This document shows positions 19,135 through 29,357 of a stretch of 64,000 nucleotides of DNA, one piece after another. How positions within the stretch are numbered: position 1 is the stretch's first letter; every line of letters starts with the position of its first letter. The DNA is from Arsukibacterium sp. Its GTDB lineage: Bacteria > Pseudomonadota > Gammaproteobacteria > Enterobacterales > Alteromonadaceae. Location: positions 248,001 through 312,000 of the forward strand of contig NZ_JAGYIM010000019.1 of the NCBI RefSeq assembly GCF_018402695.1, read 5' to 3'. The translations under genes were made by a program, and so were the position numbers. The notes below the pieces were generated by a model. The model was not told the origin of the DNA. It made no database searches and saw only the letters and a program-made list of their open reading frames with translations.

Positions 19135-19814
19135 TGAAATATACGGCTTTAATACCTGCCCGCGGTGGTTCCAAAGGAATACCAGACAAAAATATCCGTT
19201 CGGTTCACGGCCTCCCCCTGATCAGCTGGAGTATTCAGCAAGCTCTGGCATCGGAGCTAATCAGCAGAGTTATCGTCTCTACTGATTCTGCGCAAATAGC
19301 AGAGATAGCGCAAACAGCAGGTGCTGAAATACCCGGCCTGCGGCCTGCTGAACTGGCAGAAGATACCACTTCTACTGAAGCCGTGATGTTACATGCTCAG
19401 CAGCACTGGCTTAGCGGAGACAAGGATGAAGTTATCGTATTATTGCAGCCGACTTCGCCATTACGCTTGCCAGACAGTTTAAACCAGGCCATTAATTTGT
19501 TTGAAAAGTTACAGGCCGACTCGCTGGTTTCGGTATGCGAGAGCCATGCGTTCTTCTGGAAAAACCCTTCAGAGCCCCATGCTTTGTATGACTATTTACA
19601 CCGCCCACGCCGGCAGGATATCAAGCAACAAGATAAGCAATATCGGGAAAACGGTTCCATTTACCTGACTAAAGCGACCATTTTGCAACAATACAAAAAC
19701 CGGCTGGGTGGAAAAATTGCCATGTTTTGCATGCAGGAACAAGAATCGTGGGAAATTGATTCATTAACAGACTTGCGTATTGTATCGGTGTTAATGCAGG
19801 AGAGCGGACTATGA
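19134..19814 (+). CDS. Acylneuraminate-type cytidylyltransferase (second CMP-NulO synthetase)
   Basis: This enzyme of about 226 residues has the signature LIPARGGSKGIPDKNIRSV and LLQPTSPLR, as in NeuA/LegF/PtmB. It activates a nonulosonic acid to its CMP form. It differs from PseF and pairs with the CBS-NeuB synthase directly downstream. ATG at 19134 is preferred; a GTG three bases earlier is possible. Sialic, legionaminic or another NulO acid could be the substrate. No LegB/LegC/LegG or NeuC genes are in the window, so the source of its sugar is open. Confidence 0.85.
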   Translation: MKYTALIPARGGSKGIPDKNIRSVHGLPLISWSIQQALASELISRVIVSTDSAQIAEIAQTAGAEIPGLRPAELAEDTTSTEAVMLHAQQHWLSGDKDEVIVLLQPTSPLRLPDSLNQAINLFEKLQADSLVSVCESHAFFWKNPSEPHALYDYLHRPRRQDIKQQDKQYRENGSIYLTKATILQQYKNRLGGKIAMFCMQEQESWEIDSLTDLRIVSVLMQESGL

Positions 19815-21227
19815 TTATTGAGCGTAACGTCGCACGTTATGTGGTATTTACCGACGATGAGATTAGCCATGCCCTTCGTAAAATCAGCACAAACAAAACC
19901 CGGATTGTTTTTGCGGTCGCTGCCAATGGCGTGCTTGAAGGTGTCATTACCGATGGCGACCTGCGTCGCTGGCTGCTTAGCAGCGCTGAACTGGATATTA
20001 CCCGGCCAGTTGCCGATGCGCTGAATAAGAGCTTTATATATCATTACTGAAGATGCGCCGCGCGAAGAAATTGAAGCGATGTTCTCCAATAAAATTGAGT
20101 ACATCCCCCTTATCGACCGGCAACAACGTCTGGTCGCTGTCGCCAGCTTTAAACAGCAACCCATTCAGATTGGCAGCGCGATTATAGATAATGACAACCC
20201 TGTATATATCATCGCCGAAATCGGCAACAACCATAACGGTGATATCGAGCTGGCCTGTCGACTTGGTTGACGAGGCCGTTCACGCCGGAGCTGATTGCGC
20301 CAAATTTCAGCTTCGCAGATATGGACAGCATGTACCGCAAAGGCCGCTGCGGGAAACGATGGTGAAGATCTGGGCGCTGAGTATACCCTTGATTTACTGG
20401 CACGCTTTCAGCTCTCAACCGCTGAAATGTTCAAGGTATTTGACTATTGCAAAACCAAGGGCATTACCCCGCTGTGCACGCCCTGGGACGCAGCCAGCCT
20501 GGACGCATTAGAGCGTTATGGCATGCCGGCTTATAAAGTTGCATCAGCTGACTTAACCAATCATGAGTTACTGGAAAAGCTGGCTAAAACCGGCAAACCC
20601 CTGTTGTGCTCTACCGGCATGTCATCCGAGTCAGAGATAAAAGATGCTATCGCGCTGTTTAAGCGCAAAGGCGCTCAGTTTGTACTGCTGCATTGCAATT
20701 CGACTTACCCGGCCCCGTTTAAAGACGTTAACCTGCGCTATCTGCATCGCTTAAAAGAATTGGTTACCGACGGCTTTGTTGGTTATTCTGGCCATGAGAG
20801 AGGTATTTCCGTGGCCATTTCGGCTGTATCACTTGGTGCCAGGGTAATTGAAAAACACTTTACTCTGGATAGAAACATGGAAGGCAACGATCACCGGGTA
20901 AGTTTATTGCCAGCTGAGTTTGCCCAAATGGTCCAGGGAATTCGGGAAACTGAGCAAGCATTAGGAACTGCCGACATCCGCAAAGTAACTCAGGGTGAAA
21001 TGATGAACCGGGAAGTACTTGCCAAAAGCCTTGTCGCGAGTAAAGCCATTAAAACAGGTGAGCGGATTGATGCGGATGTGATCAGCAGCCGCAGCCCGGG
21101 GAAAGGTTTACCGCCGTACAAAAAACATGAACTGGTTGGCAAAGTGGCAAATCGTGATATAGCAGAAGGTGACTTCTTTTACCCATCCGATCTTAACTTC
21201 AGACGCGGTGAAAGCCAGAGCTTATAA
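19811..21227 (+). pseudogene. CBS-domain plus NeuB-family nonulosonic acid synthase, about four frame breaks
   Basis: The gene reads as one protein of about 470 residues if single extra bases are removed near 20035, 20264, 20315 and 20343. Residues 1-120 form two CBS domains (VITDGDLRRWL, EYIPLIDRQ). The rest is a NeuB synthase (YIIAEIGNNHNGDIELA, LCTPWD, YKVASADLTNHELL, STGMSSESE) with a SAF domain (SRSPGKGLPPYKKHEL). Such CBS-fused synthases occur in legionaminic/sialic-type clusters and condense a hexosamine with PEP. It overlaps the cytidylyltransferase by four bases. All breaks lie in the first 540 bases; the remainder is undisturbed. Confidence 0.82.
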
Positions 21228-21229
21228 GT

Positions 21230-22069
21230 TTGACACGTCCCTTTGGGATTCCGGTGCGTTACCACGATTTCGCAGCCATGCATGCCAAATCTAATTTTGA
21301 CCTGCTCGAATTTCATTTCAGCTATAAAGATCTTGAGCTGGACCCGGCCAAGTTTCTGGCCGAGGCCGGTTACGCCATGGACTTTGTGGTCCACAGCCCG
21401 GAGCTGTTCGCCGGCGACCATATTATGGATCTATGTTCGGCAGATGCTGCGTATAGGCAACGTTCTATCAGTGAACTACAACGGGTTGTCGACAGGACAC
21501 GACAGCTGAAGTCGTATTTTCATAAAGCGACCATACCACAGATTATTATTAATGCCGGCGGTTTTACCATGGACAGTTTTATGCCTGAACATGAACGGGC
21601 CGGAAAATATCGACTGATTGCCGACGCCATTCAGCAGTTAGACACAACCGGGGTGGAGATTATTCCCCAGACCATGCCTCCCTATCCATGGCACTTTGGC
21701 GGTCAGCGTTTTCATAATTTGTTTATGGACGCCGATGATGTTGTCACTTTTTGCCAACAAAATGATATGCGGATATGTCTGGACATATCTCACTCCAAAC
21801 TGGCGTGTAATTTAAAGAAAGCATCTTTTAGCGAGTTTGTTGCTAAAGTAGGCCCCTACACTGCCCACTTACATATTGTCGATGCCGATGGCGTTGATGG
21901 CGAAGGTTTACAAATCGGTGAAGGTGAAATAGATTTTGCAGATTTGGCGGCTGAGCTAAAGCGTTGTGCGCCGACAGCTACCTTCATTCCGGAAATATGG
22001 CAAGGCCATAAAAACGATGGGGAAGGATTCTGGCTGGCATTAGCCAAACTTGAAGCCGCGAAGTTCTGA
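21230..22069 (+). CDS. Sugar phosphate isomerase/epimerase-type TIM-barrel protein
   Basis: This protein of about 279 residues belongs to the AP endonuclease 2/xylose isomerase-like TIM-barrel superfamily. It has metal-ligand-like stations: Glu in LLEFHFS, His in DFVVHSPE, Glu in GVEIIPQ, LDISHSK, TAHLHIVDADG and FIPEIWQGH. It begins with TTG at 21230, two bases after the synthase stop. Its place after cytidylyltransferase and CBS-NeuB suggests it prepares or alters the sugar precursor of the second nonulosonic acid. The reaction cannot be named. It is the last gene of the plus-strand operon; three bases separate its stop from the convergent gene. Confidence 0.75.
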   Translation: MTRPFGIPVRYHDFAAMHAKSNFDLLEFHFSYKDLELDPAKFLAEAGYAMDFVVHSPELFAGDHIMDLCSADAAYRQRSISELQRVVDRTRQLKSYFHKATIPQIIINAGGFTMDSFMPEHERAGKYRLIADAIQQLDTTGVEIIPQTMPPYPWHFGGQRFHNLFMDADDVVTFCQQNDMRICLDISHSKLACNLKKASFSEFVAKVGPYTAHLHIVDADGVDGEGLQIGEGEIDFADLAAELKRCAPTATFIPEIWQGHKNDGEGFWLALAKLEAAKF

Positions 22070-22072
22070 AGT

Positions 22073-23213
22073 TTATTTGAGAGTTGTTAAGCCAAACTGT
22101 GACAGGACCCCCTGGTAATACGTCGCAGTTTGGACCTTTCTGTTCTCAAGTTCAGTTAAGGTACCAGCTTCAGCTTGCTTGAGCTTAGTATCAATGGTCT
22201 TGTTTAACTGCTGTGAAAACGCACCGGTCACCGAGACACAGCTATCCGTTATACCCAAGCTGTTATATAAATAATTTATCCTGTCTAACGCTACCAGGCC
22301 AATAACCTTTAACTCCATAGCCAACGAACAGACATTAGTATGAAAGCGCATACCGATAACCAAACTACTCAGCCGGTAGAGATTAAATAAATAATCTGCG
22401 CCATTATCGCCCTGAATACATGGTGCGATAGTGATGTGTTGTCTGACAAACCAGTCATCCAATCTGGCCAGCAATTGGTTGATGGCGCGCAAATCACTGT
22501 AGATATGTGGCACTAACAATATGCTAAGTTGGTGGCGCTCGACAATATGAACTAATGTCCGTCTAAGCTCAGAATAATACTGCTCAGCATCCAGCGGCTC
22601 AGTGCTTGCCCGCTGCATCCCCAGCTGATCTTCTGTGATATTTAAGGCGACATAGGGCCCAAGCGGTAACCCGGTATGCTCAGTTGGCTGATAGAAAAAG
22701 CCATGGTCCAGAATCTCTGTTATGCCCCTCAAGATACTCTGGCCCTATATCACGCTGAATAGAATTCACCGAACCATCATTTCGAACCGCCACTCTGATA
22801 TTCGGATTGGCCTGCAATGCTGTAAAAAATCTGCGCGCTTTAGCGATGTTCCCTTCAGGTACCTGTTGCAGCGCCATTGCGCCCATACTGCTTATTAAAG
22901 TGGGTGTCTTAATATACTGCAGCAGATCAGGATCGATATCGAGAGTGGTGCCAGACTGACTGTTTTTGTGCCAGTAATCTAAGAATCCACCCCCACCGAT
23001 AATCACCAGATCGTAGCTGTTAGCCATCTCAATAAAGCGTTGATTAAAATAAAGCTTGTCAGGTTTTGAGTATTGCTGATAGAACTTGCGCATCTCCAGC
23101 TGAGTGATTTGGTGCAAAGGCAAAAGACGCTTTAACAAGCCATACAACCCAAGGTGGCTGGCGTTATCACCGATATTGCCAATAAAAGAAGCGACATGTA
23201 GCACTTTAATCAT
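22073..23213 (-). CDS. Polysaccharide pyruvyl transferase-family protein (one frame break near 22731)
   Basis: The repaired protein has about 379 residues. The N-terminal part has ASFIGNIGDNASHLGLYG and LVIIGGGGFLDYW, the glycine-rich entry of the PS_pyruv_trans family (CsaB/WcaK type, GT-B-like). The C-terminal part has LVIGMRFHTNVCSLAMEL, the family's conserved R-x-H region. It could add a pyruvyl ketal or another group to a glycan on, or destined for, flagellin. One extra base near 22731 breaks the frame between EYL and RGITEIL. The start chosen is the ATG at 23213 (a GTG is adjacent). Confidence 0.75.
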
Positions 23214-23239
23214 CACTGATGCCTTAGCAAATTGATTGT

Positions 23240-24283
23240 TTAATGGGCGACACTAAACTGACTGAAATCAATCTTGTTGATCCCGAGGTTATTTTGCACA
23301 GGCGTCGCATCATAGACAGCAACATTATTGACCTCGGCCATCCGTGCTGCCCGTAAAATACCTTGTTTTTGTCGCTCAGCCAGAATTAACGCTTTTTCTT
23401 CTGCCATAGGCTGTCGCTGCTCAGTATAGTAGCCCGGCGCAAAATGAGTTTGCTGTTGCGCGCCGCGATAATTATTATCAACCCCAATAATAACAACCTG
23501 CTTGGCCCCCATATAAACCGCAAAATACATCATCGAACTGATAATAGTACCGCCAGATGGAATACCATACTGATATGGGTCGACCGTATCGCTGTCTGAC
23601 TGGAAACAGGCCGGAAAATATGTCAGGTTGTCTGCATCGCCATGCTGAAAATGCAAATGAGAAGCCAACATTTTAGGTACGTTGAGTGCCCGGATACGTT
23701 CTTGCCAGTGATTGAGCGCTCTCTCCTCCAGCAAAAAATAATAATCCGGTATAAAATTCGGCCGCAATAATATGCCATTGCCGGCCATACAAATCGCATT
23801 CTGAATATGCTCAGGAGGAGTCTGATTCAGACTAGGGCCATTACCAATAATAAAAAAAGTCTGCCCTTTGTGTTTATCTTTCAATGCTGACAATTGTGCT
23901 GCGTTGCAAGGATTAGACCTTGGTTCAGAACATAGCAAATGGCCGCCTTCCAGATAATAAAAAGGTACGGTAATCCCCATAGAGTTTAATGCTTGTTGCT
24001 GGGCAACGGGTTCAGCCATTGAACCCGCCAGAATAACCTCAATACCATAAGCAGATAATTGTGAGCTCGAAATCACCGGATAACCATCTAATTGCGAAGT
24101 ACGTGGCTGCGACAGCAAAAAGTATAGCCGGCTAAAACCCTGCATTTTTAAACGTGCGACCAGATGCCTGGCATAAGGCCCTGCGCCAAAAATCGCTATT
24201 ATTGTGCTTTTGGCAAAGTTAGCACTAAGGGGTAGCAGCCAGTTATCAATTGCCTCAACAGTATCAGTGTAAACCTTGCTCAT
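23240..24283 (-). CDS. DUF115/MptE-like Maf-related glycosyltransferase-like protein
   Basis: This protein of about 347 residues has a Rossmann-type sugar-binding entry (TIIAIFGAGPYARHLVARL) and the DUF115 signature FFIIGNGPSLNQT, followed by GIPSGGTIISSMMYFAVYMGAK and VVIIGVDNNYRG. DUF115 is the core domain of Maf flagellin glycosyltransferases. Here it stands without the long Maf N- and C-terminal parts. The preferred start is the ATG at 24283 (MSKVYTDT); a longer reading would overlap maf. It lies 22 bases after maf and probably helps transfer or modify a NulO sugar. Function inferred. Confidence 0.7.
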   Translation of the reverse strand: MSKVYTDTVEAIDNWLLPLSANFAKSTIIAIFGAGPYARHLVARLKMQGFSRLYFLLSQPRTSQLDGYPVISSSQLSAYGIEVILAGSMAEPVAQQQALNSMGITVPFYYLEGGHLLCSEPRSNPCNAAQLSALKDKHKGQTFFIIGNGPSLNQTPPEHIQNAICMAGNGILLRPNFIPDYYFLLEERALNHWQERIRALNVPKMLASHLHFQHGDADNLTYFPACFQSDSDTVDPYQYGIPSGGTIISSMMYFAVYMGAKQVVIIGVDNNYRGAQQQTHFAPGYYTEQRQPMAEEKALILAERQKQGILRAARMAEVNNVAVYDATPVQNNLGINKIDFSQFSVAH

Positions 24284-24305
24284 TTTTATCCATATAAATC
24301 TCAGG

Positions 24306-27126
24306 TCAGCCGGTAGTTTTGGACTGGAACAAGTGCCCAACGTTAACATCATCAAACTTAAGTGGCTGAGCGATAAATTCATTTTTTGCTGTAATTAGAT
24401 AATCCCGCCAAATATCCCGAACCTGGTTAAAAGTTTCCAGGATAGCGGGCGCGTCAGTACTGATACAGGATGCTAATTTGGTCAGCACCCCGCCAAAATA
24501 GTTGGTGCTGCCGTACAATAAGCAAAAAGTCGGGTCTGCAGGAACTTTGACGGTTGAACGCAATAACAGCCACTGCTCCTCTACAAATTGCCGGGCCGTT
24601 TTGCTGTCAGTGATTTCTGTGTCAAACAAAGCAAGCCACTGTTGGATCGTTTGCTCAAACCGTTCTATATCCAGGCTATTAAAAATATCCTCGGCGTAGT
24701 CTGGTTGCGGTGTGTAGAACGCCGTGTCCACTAACTCTGAAATCGCGTCATATTTATTTATCCTATGCTTTTCCAGTAAAATATTAGCCGGCTGTAACGG
24801 CATCGCACCGCTGATATAGACCCCATTGCTGCAGTTGTAAATTTCCAGTTTGCGGCCCGCTTTTTCAATCGCTTGCTCAAGTAGCTTGCGGGAAACTTCA
24901 AACTCACGTTTGGTAAACACCATGGGTATAAAGTTACCTTTGGCGGGAATACCCCCGCCGTGAGCCTTCTGATAATTATACACTTCGCTGCCATCAGCCC
25001 GGTAATAGGCAGAGGATTGGGAGTGGTGGTTACGAACGTCAATAAAGCCAAGGTCAACGCCAAACAGGTAAAGGGCTTTGCTACCCAAACGAAGCATAAA
25101 ATTCATTACAAGATTGGTCACCGTAGGATAGGCATAACTTAGTGACGCAATCTGAACCCCTTTTTTCTGTAAACCGTTGTGGAACAGAAAGGTTGACGAC
25201 TCGCCATCTTTAAAGCAAAGCAACAACGTCTTTGAACAACGTCGCGGTATCAGGATGAATGCCGTTGACGCTCATTAACCAGATGTCCTTTAAATAAGCA
25301 GGGTCGTCTACCTGAGTTATCCAATTGTAGGTTGAACGATTTTGCTCAATTTCAGCATGGAAATCAGGCTTAATACCTTGTTTATACAACGATGACAAGG
25401 CGGTACCGCAGCTGATCAGAATAACCTGATCGCGATATTCTTTCAGGTATTCGATACAGTCATCGAGGCTTGGACCATTGCCAACAATAAATACCGGTAT
25501 CTCCATCAGTGGTAAATCTCGGTAACAACGCCGGTCTTCTTTCAAAAACTTGTGTTGCTGGGCAATACTGTTATAAGTATGCGCTACGCCATATCTGGCG
25601 TGATCAAAGTACTCACCAAGTGCCAGCACGACCCGCAATTCTGAGCGTAAGTCGCTGATAGATTTTTGCATATTATGATTAAAGTATGAGCTCAGCATGT
25701 AGGTGTTAGCAATGGAATAAGCACCCACCTGATAAAACTGAGCCATCAGATCGTAAAAATAGGTTGAGCCATCACCTCCCAGGTTCAGATAAATCCTGCA
25801 CTCTTGCTGGTCTGCCCTTTCCAGTATTGCGGCCCAGTCGGTGACCCGTAAACTGGCGGCAAAAAAATCCAGATTAGGTTCGCAAATATACAGATTTCTG
25901 ATTTTCCGCTCTGCGGTAAGTAACTCGATATGCCGGCCGAGCCCCACCCCAAAAATAATTAATGAGTCAACTTCTTCTGGCAGGATACTCTGCCCCTGCA
26001 ACTGCTCATTTATCAGTGGCTGTACCTGATTGACATGGCAGAAATGAATATAATGTTTCAGCTTGCCTAAAGATTGCTGCGCTAACAGAACATCATCTTT
26101 ATAGGGATGATGGATAAAGTAGTTGACCAGCGTAGCGGCTTCCAACTCCATATTCTCGTGAAACAAGGCATTGCGTCTGGGATGCCATAAATTGATACGA
26201 TGCTGATGATCAGTCACTAATTTCCAGCTATCTGACGAATGCTGCTGGATTGCTTTGAATACTGCAGGATAAAACTTTGCCAGCACGTCAAGGTTTCGCT
26301 GATAGCGTTGTTCATCGCCGTTGCTGCTGCTGATATCGCAGTTTCCCAGCACCCCGGCATTACGCTCAGCGACATAATCATAAAAGCTGGTTGACGGCAG
26401 CAAATTCTGATTACTACCCGCAAATTGCCGTAACTTACCGTTGTGCTGCCAAAGAGAATGAATAACTTCATCCAGCATAGGGTGAAAGCGATGTCGATAA
26501 ATATACAAACGGTCACTTTGCAGTAGCGGGAGAAGTTCAGCCAAATCTTCACTGATAGTATGGCCATCATTACCCAGTTGCAGGAATAGCTGGGTACCGC
26601 GTGCTTCCGCAAGCTCAAACAACGCCTGCCAGTCAAAGCTCTGCACAGAACACAACAAGATATCCAGATCCGGCTCATACAGCACCAAATAGTTGACCCG
26701 GCAGTTTTGCAGCAGCTCGGTAAGCTGAAAACCAAAACCCAGGCCAAACATTAACACGGCTTCCGCGCTAAGCGGCAGCGACTCATCAGACCACGCTTCG
26801 CCAGGCGGATTGGCGGTTTCAATCATCAGATAAGGTGCGGCCGCGCAAAATGCTTCTACTTCCTGCTGCACTTCTTGCTGTGGCTGTGCGCTATACCAGA
26901 CCCGGCCGGTAGCAAAATCGACTATATTGAGCTGCGCTGCTGTCGTAGCAAAAACTGAATACTGTTGCACCTGATGTTGTTCAATCATAGGTACAACCGA
27001 CGGCATAAAATGCTTAAATGCTTCCAGGTTGGCGGTAAATTGCTGTTGGATGGATACGGATAAGGCTTGTTCGGTGTCGTGCTGCTGACTGTCTTCAGCT
27101 ACCTGATAGTTAATGAATTTAAGCAT
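24306..27126 (-). CDS. maf: Maf, motility-associated flagellin glycosyltransferase (one frame break near 25213)
   Basis: The repaired length is about 939 residues, large but normal for gammaproteobacterial Maf proteins. The N-terminal region has two similar segments (LMFGLGFGFQLTELL and IIFGVGLGRHIELL). The central DUF115 domain has PVFIVGNGPSLDDCIEYL, SCGTALSSLYKQGIKPD and YLFGVDLGFID. Maf transfers CMP-activated nonulosonic acids to flagellin Ser/Thr before export. The start chosen is the ATG at 27126 (MLKFINYQ), 19 bases after the previous stop. One extra base near 25213 separates DVVALL and CFKDGESS. Downstream of fliS, it is well placed to act on the flagellins. Confidence 0.85.
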
Positions 27127-27145
27127 GGCAAATCCCGGTGGCGGG

Positions 27146-27448
27146 TTAATTATTCTGGCCGTAACTGCGCTTTGCTTTTTTTCCTTTCTGGAGTTCCAGC
27201 ATTGTGGTCGCAATAGCCTCTTTTTCTGTCGTCATTTTTGCCATTAAAGCCTGTAACCAGTCAAGGTTATGTTGTAAATAAGTGGCATAATCTGCTGTGG
27301 GTTCAACCGCAGGCAATTGCAGGAGCTGCTGCAACTGTTGCAGCAACTGACCAAGTTGTTCTGTTGAATAGGCGGGGTCATCAACCAGCTGTTCAGCCTG
27401 CAGCCGGATAGTTGCCGCAGACTCTGCTCGTTGTTGCAGTTCAGACAT
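27146..27448 (-). CDS. Small FliT-like protein between fliS and maf
   Basis: This 100-residue, Gln/Leu-rich, all-helical protein (QLGQLLQQLQQLLQLPA) has a basic tail (KGKKAKRSYGQNN). It starts with ATG overlapping the fliS stop (ATGA) and sits where FliT, the FliD chaperone, is found in other flagellar clusters. The size fits FliT. Sequence alone does not establish homology, so FliT-like is by position and size. An alternative is an unrelated small coiled-coil export chaperone. Confidence 0.65.
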   Translation of the reverse strand: MSELQQRAESAATIRLQAEQLVDDPAYSTEQLGQLLQQLQQLLQLPAVEPTADYATYLQHNLDWLQALMAKMTTEKEAIATTMLELQKGKKAKRSYGQNN

Positions 27449-27873
27449 CAGGCTGTCCGCTGCTGTTTTTGCGCCTGCATTTCATAACCTTCCTGACGGG
27501 CATGCACCGGGATCTGATCCCAGGCACCTTTAATAGTCACCAGTAATTCAAGTACGTCATCTATTTTGGCAATGCTCTTTTCCCGGCTCGCCAGGATCAG
27601 ATGGTTTTGCATAAAATCATACAAGGCATACAAGTTGTCTGAAATATCGCCGGCCTCCATATCCAATGAACTCTGCAACGCAGCAATAATTGTCATGGCT
27701 TTTGATAAGGATGCTGATTTGCCAGCGTAGTCTTTTCGTTCAATACAGCCTTTTGCTTTTGCCATATTTTCCAGGGCACCCAACATCAGTAACTGTATAA
27801 CGCGATGTGGATCAGCAACCGCTAAATCATCTTTAATACCAACGGCTTTATACGCTTTAATTCCGTAACTCAT
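27448..27873 (-). CDS. fliS: FliS, flagellin export chaperone
   Basis: This protein of about 141 residues is the four-helix chaperone that binds the flagellin C-terminus and prevents early polymerisation. The start SYGIKAYKAVGIKDDL and the helices with LLMLGALENMAKAKGCIE and LYALYDFMQNHLI are characteristic FliS. The ATG at 27873 is chosen because GGAGAG lies 4 bases upstream; a longer reading would overlap fliD. The tail is Gln-rich. It belongs to the flaG-fliD-fliS-fliT-like-maf operon. Confidence 0.95.
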   Translation of the reverse strand: MSYGIKAYKAVGIKDDLAVADPHRVIQLLMLGALENMAKAKGCIERKDYAGKSASLSKAMTIIAALQSSLDMEAGDISDNLYALYDFMQNHLILASREKSIAKIDDVLELLVTIKGAWDQIPVHARQEGYEMQAQKQQRTA

Positions 27874-27884
27874 AATGCTCTCCA

Positions 27885-29348
27885 CTAATTCGATTTGTTG
27901 GTGCCAAATCCGGGCAAGCTGGACAGCTGTGCTGTCACGGTAGACGACATATTCTGCATTGATCCTAACAAGGCATCAAGCGCAGTGTAGCGACTACGCA
28001 GTGTTTGCTCGAAGCTAGCTATATATCGGTTGGCTGCGTCTAAATCTTTAGTGTTTTTATCAATTTGTGTTTTAAGCGAATTCTCTTTACTGGCAATAAT
28101 ACCGCCGTTTTGGGTAAACTCCTTTAAAAACCCATCCAGTTTGGTCGCCAACCCTGTTTCGCCGCCAAAAAACGCAGCAACACCGTCAAAGTTTTCGTTC
28201 AGGGCCCGGTCAAAGCGGACACGGCCGGAGTCACCACCAAATTCTGAACTACCGGAAATTTGTAATTTACCATCTTCCTGAAAGGTGATCCCTAACGAAT
28301 ACAAAGTGGACAATGAATCGTCTGCGCCTTCAACTACATTACCCAGCAGGCCACGCAACTGACTCATAATATTTTTAGGCATCTGATCTGTTGCTAAAGC
28401 GCCACCTTCTGCGGTGACCGTTTTACCATCAGGGCCCAGCGTACGCTTTTTGGTTAAATCTGCTACCTGATCAACCAGCACATTATAATTATTGATAAAA
28501 TTCTGAATGTTTTCTTCAGCCGAGGCATTATCAGTGGCAATATTGACCGCCGCATTATTACCATCAGGCGTAATGGCTTTGACCGTTAATGTAACATCCT
28601 GAATAACATCAGTAAAAATGTTACTGCTATTGGTAGCGGTAATGCCATCAACTTCTATAATTGCGTCCTGTGCCGCCTGGCTGACAGTTAACCCGGCAGT
28701 GGCGCCGGTGGGAACTGTCGAAATATTATCAAGCTCAGCATTATTGTTGCTGATAACTAAATCATTACCTGCCCCACTCTCATCAGAAGTCAGCACCAGT
28801 TTGGTACCAATGGCTCCACCGGCGTTGATGATATTGGCGTTAACCCCAAAGTTGTCACTCTGAGCGTTAATTTGCTGACGCAATTCATTGAGGGTCATGC
28901 CGGCTGTAACAGCAACATCAAAACTCTTGCCGTTAGCGGCAAATGTCAAAGTGCCATCAGTGGTAGAAATAACGTCGTCTGCCGCCCCAAAAGTGGCGTC
29001 GGCACTCTCCAGCCGACTACCTGAAGCTAATTGATTAACTTTAATATCAAAATTGGCTGCTGCCGCAGTGTTTGAGGCAGAGGCTTCGATGTAAGTTTTG
29101 TTGTCAGTTGGTTGGGTGACAGTGGCAGTTCTGGCGTTAAGCGTATTGCCTGAAAGTTTTTTTATTGAATCTTGAAAAGCTGACAGGGCGGATTTTAACT
29201 GCCCTACGCCAGACAAAGAAGTGTCCAATGTCTTTTTGGTGGTATTGATCCGTCCCAGTTTACTGTCACGCTCTACTTTCACCAGGGTCGATACCAGCTC
29301 TTCCAATGGCAAACCTGAAGCTGAACCCAGGAAATTAATACCAGACAT
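27885..29348 (-). CDS. fliD: FliD, filament cap protein
   Basis: This 487-residue cap protein assembles as a ring at the filament tip to direct flagellin folding. The N-terminus has GLPLEELVSTLVKVERDSKLGRI, the typical FliD_N region, and coiled-coil helices occur at both ends. The variable middle is Ala/Gly/Thr-rich as expected for surface domains. The tail ends ALLGSMQNMSSTVTAQLSSL, also characteristic. The ATG at 29348 has GAGGTGA upstream. It follows flaG by 9 bases. Confidence 0.95.
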   Translation of the reverse strand: MSGINFLGSASGLPLEELVSTLVKVERDSKLGRINTTKKTLDTSLSGVGQLKSALSAFQDSIKKLSGNTLNARTATVTQPTDNKTYIEASASNTAAAANFDIKVNQLASGSRLESADATFGAADDVISTTDGTLTFAANGKSFDVAVTAGMTLNELRQQINAQSDNFGVNANIINAGGAIGTKLVLTSDESGAGNDLVISNNNAELDNISTVPTGATAGLTVSQAAQDAIIEVDGITATNSSNIFTDVIQDVTLTVKAITPDGNNAAVNIATDNASAEENIQNFINNYNVLVDQVADLTKKRTLGPDGKTVTAEGGALATDQMPKNIMSQLRGLLGNVVEGADDSLSTLYSLGITFQEDGKLQISGSSEFGGDSGRVRFDRALNENFDGVAAFFGGETGLATKLDGFLKEFTQNGGIIASKENSLKTQIDKNTKDLDAANRYIASFEQTLRSRYTALDALLGSMQNMSSTVTAQLSSLPGFGTNKSN

Positions 29349-29357
29349 ATTTCACCT

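Noticed and set aside
24283-24382. Longer N-terminus for the DUF115 protein reaching into maf
   Set aside because: The extension (beginning MNLSLSHL) lacks family character and would overlap maf by about 75 bases; the ATG at 24283 gives a normal start.
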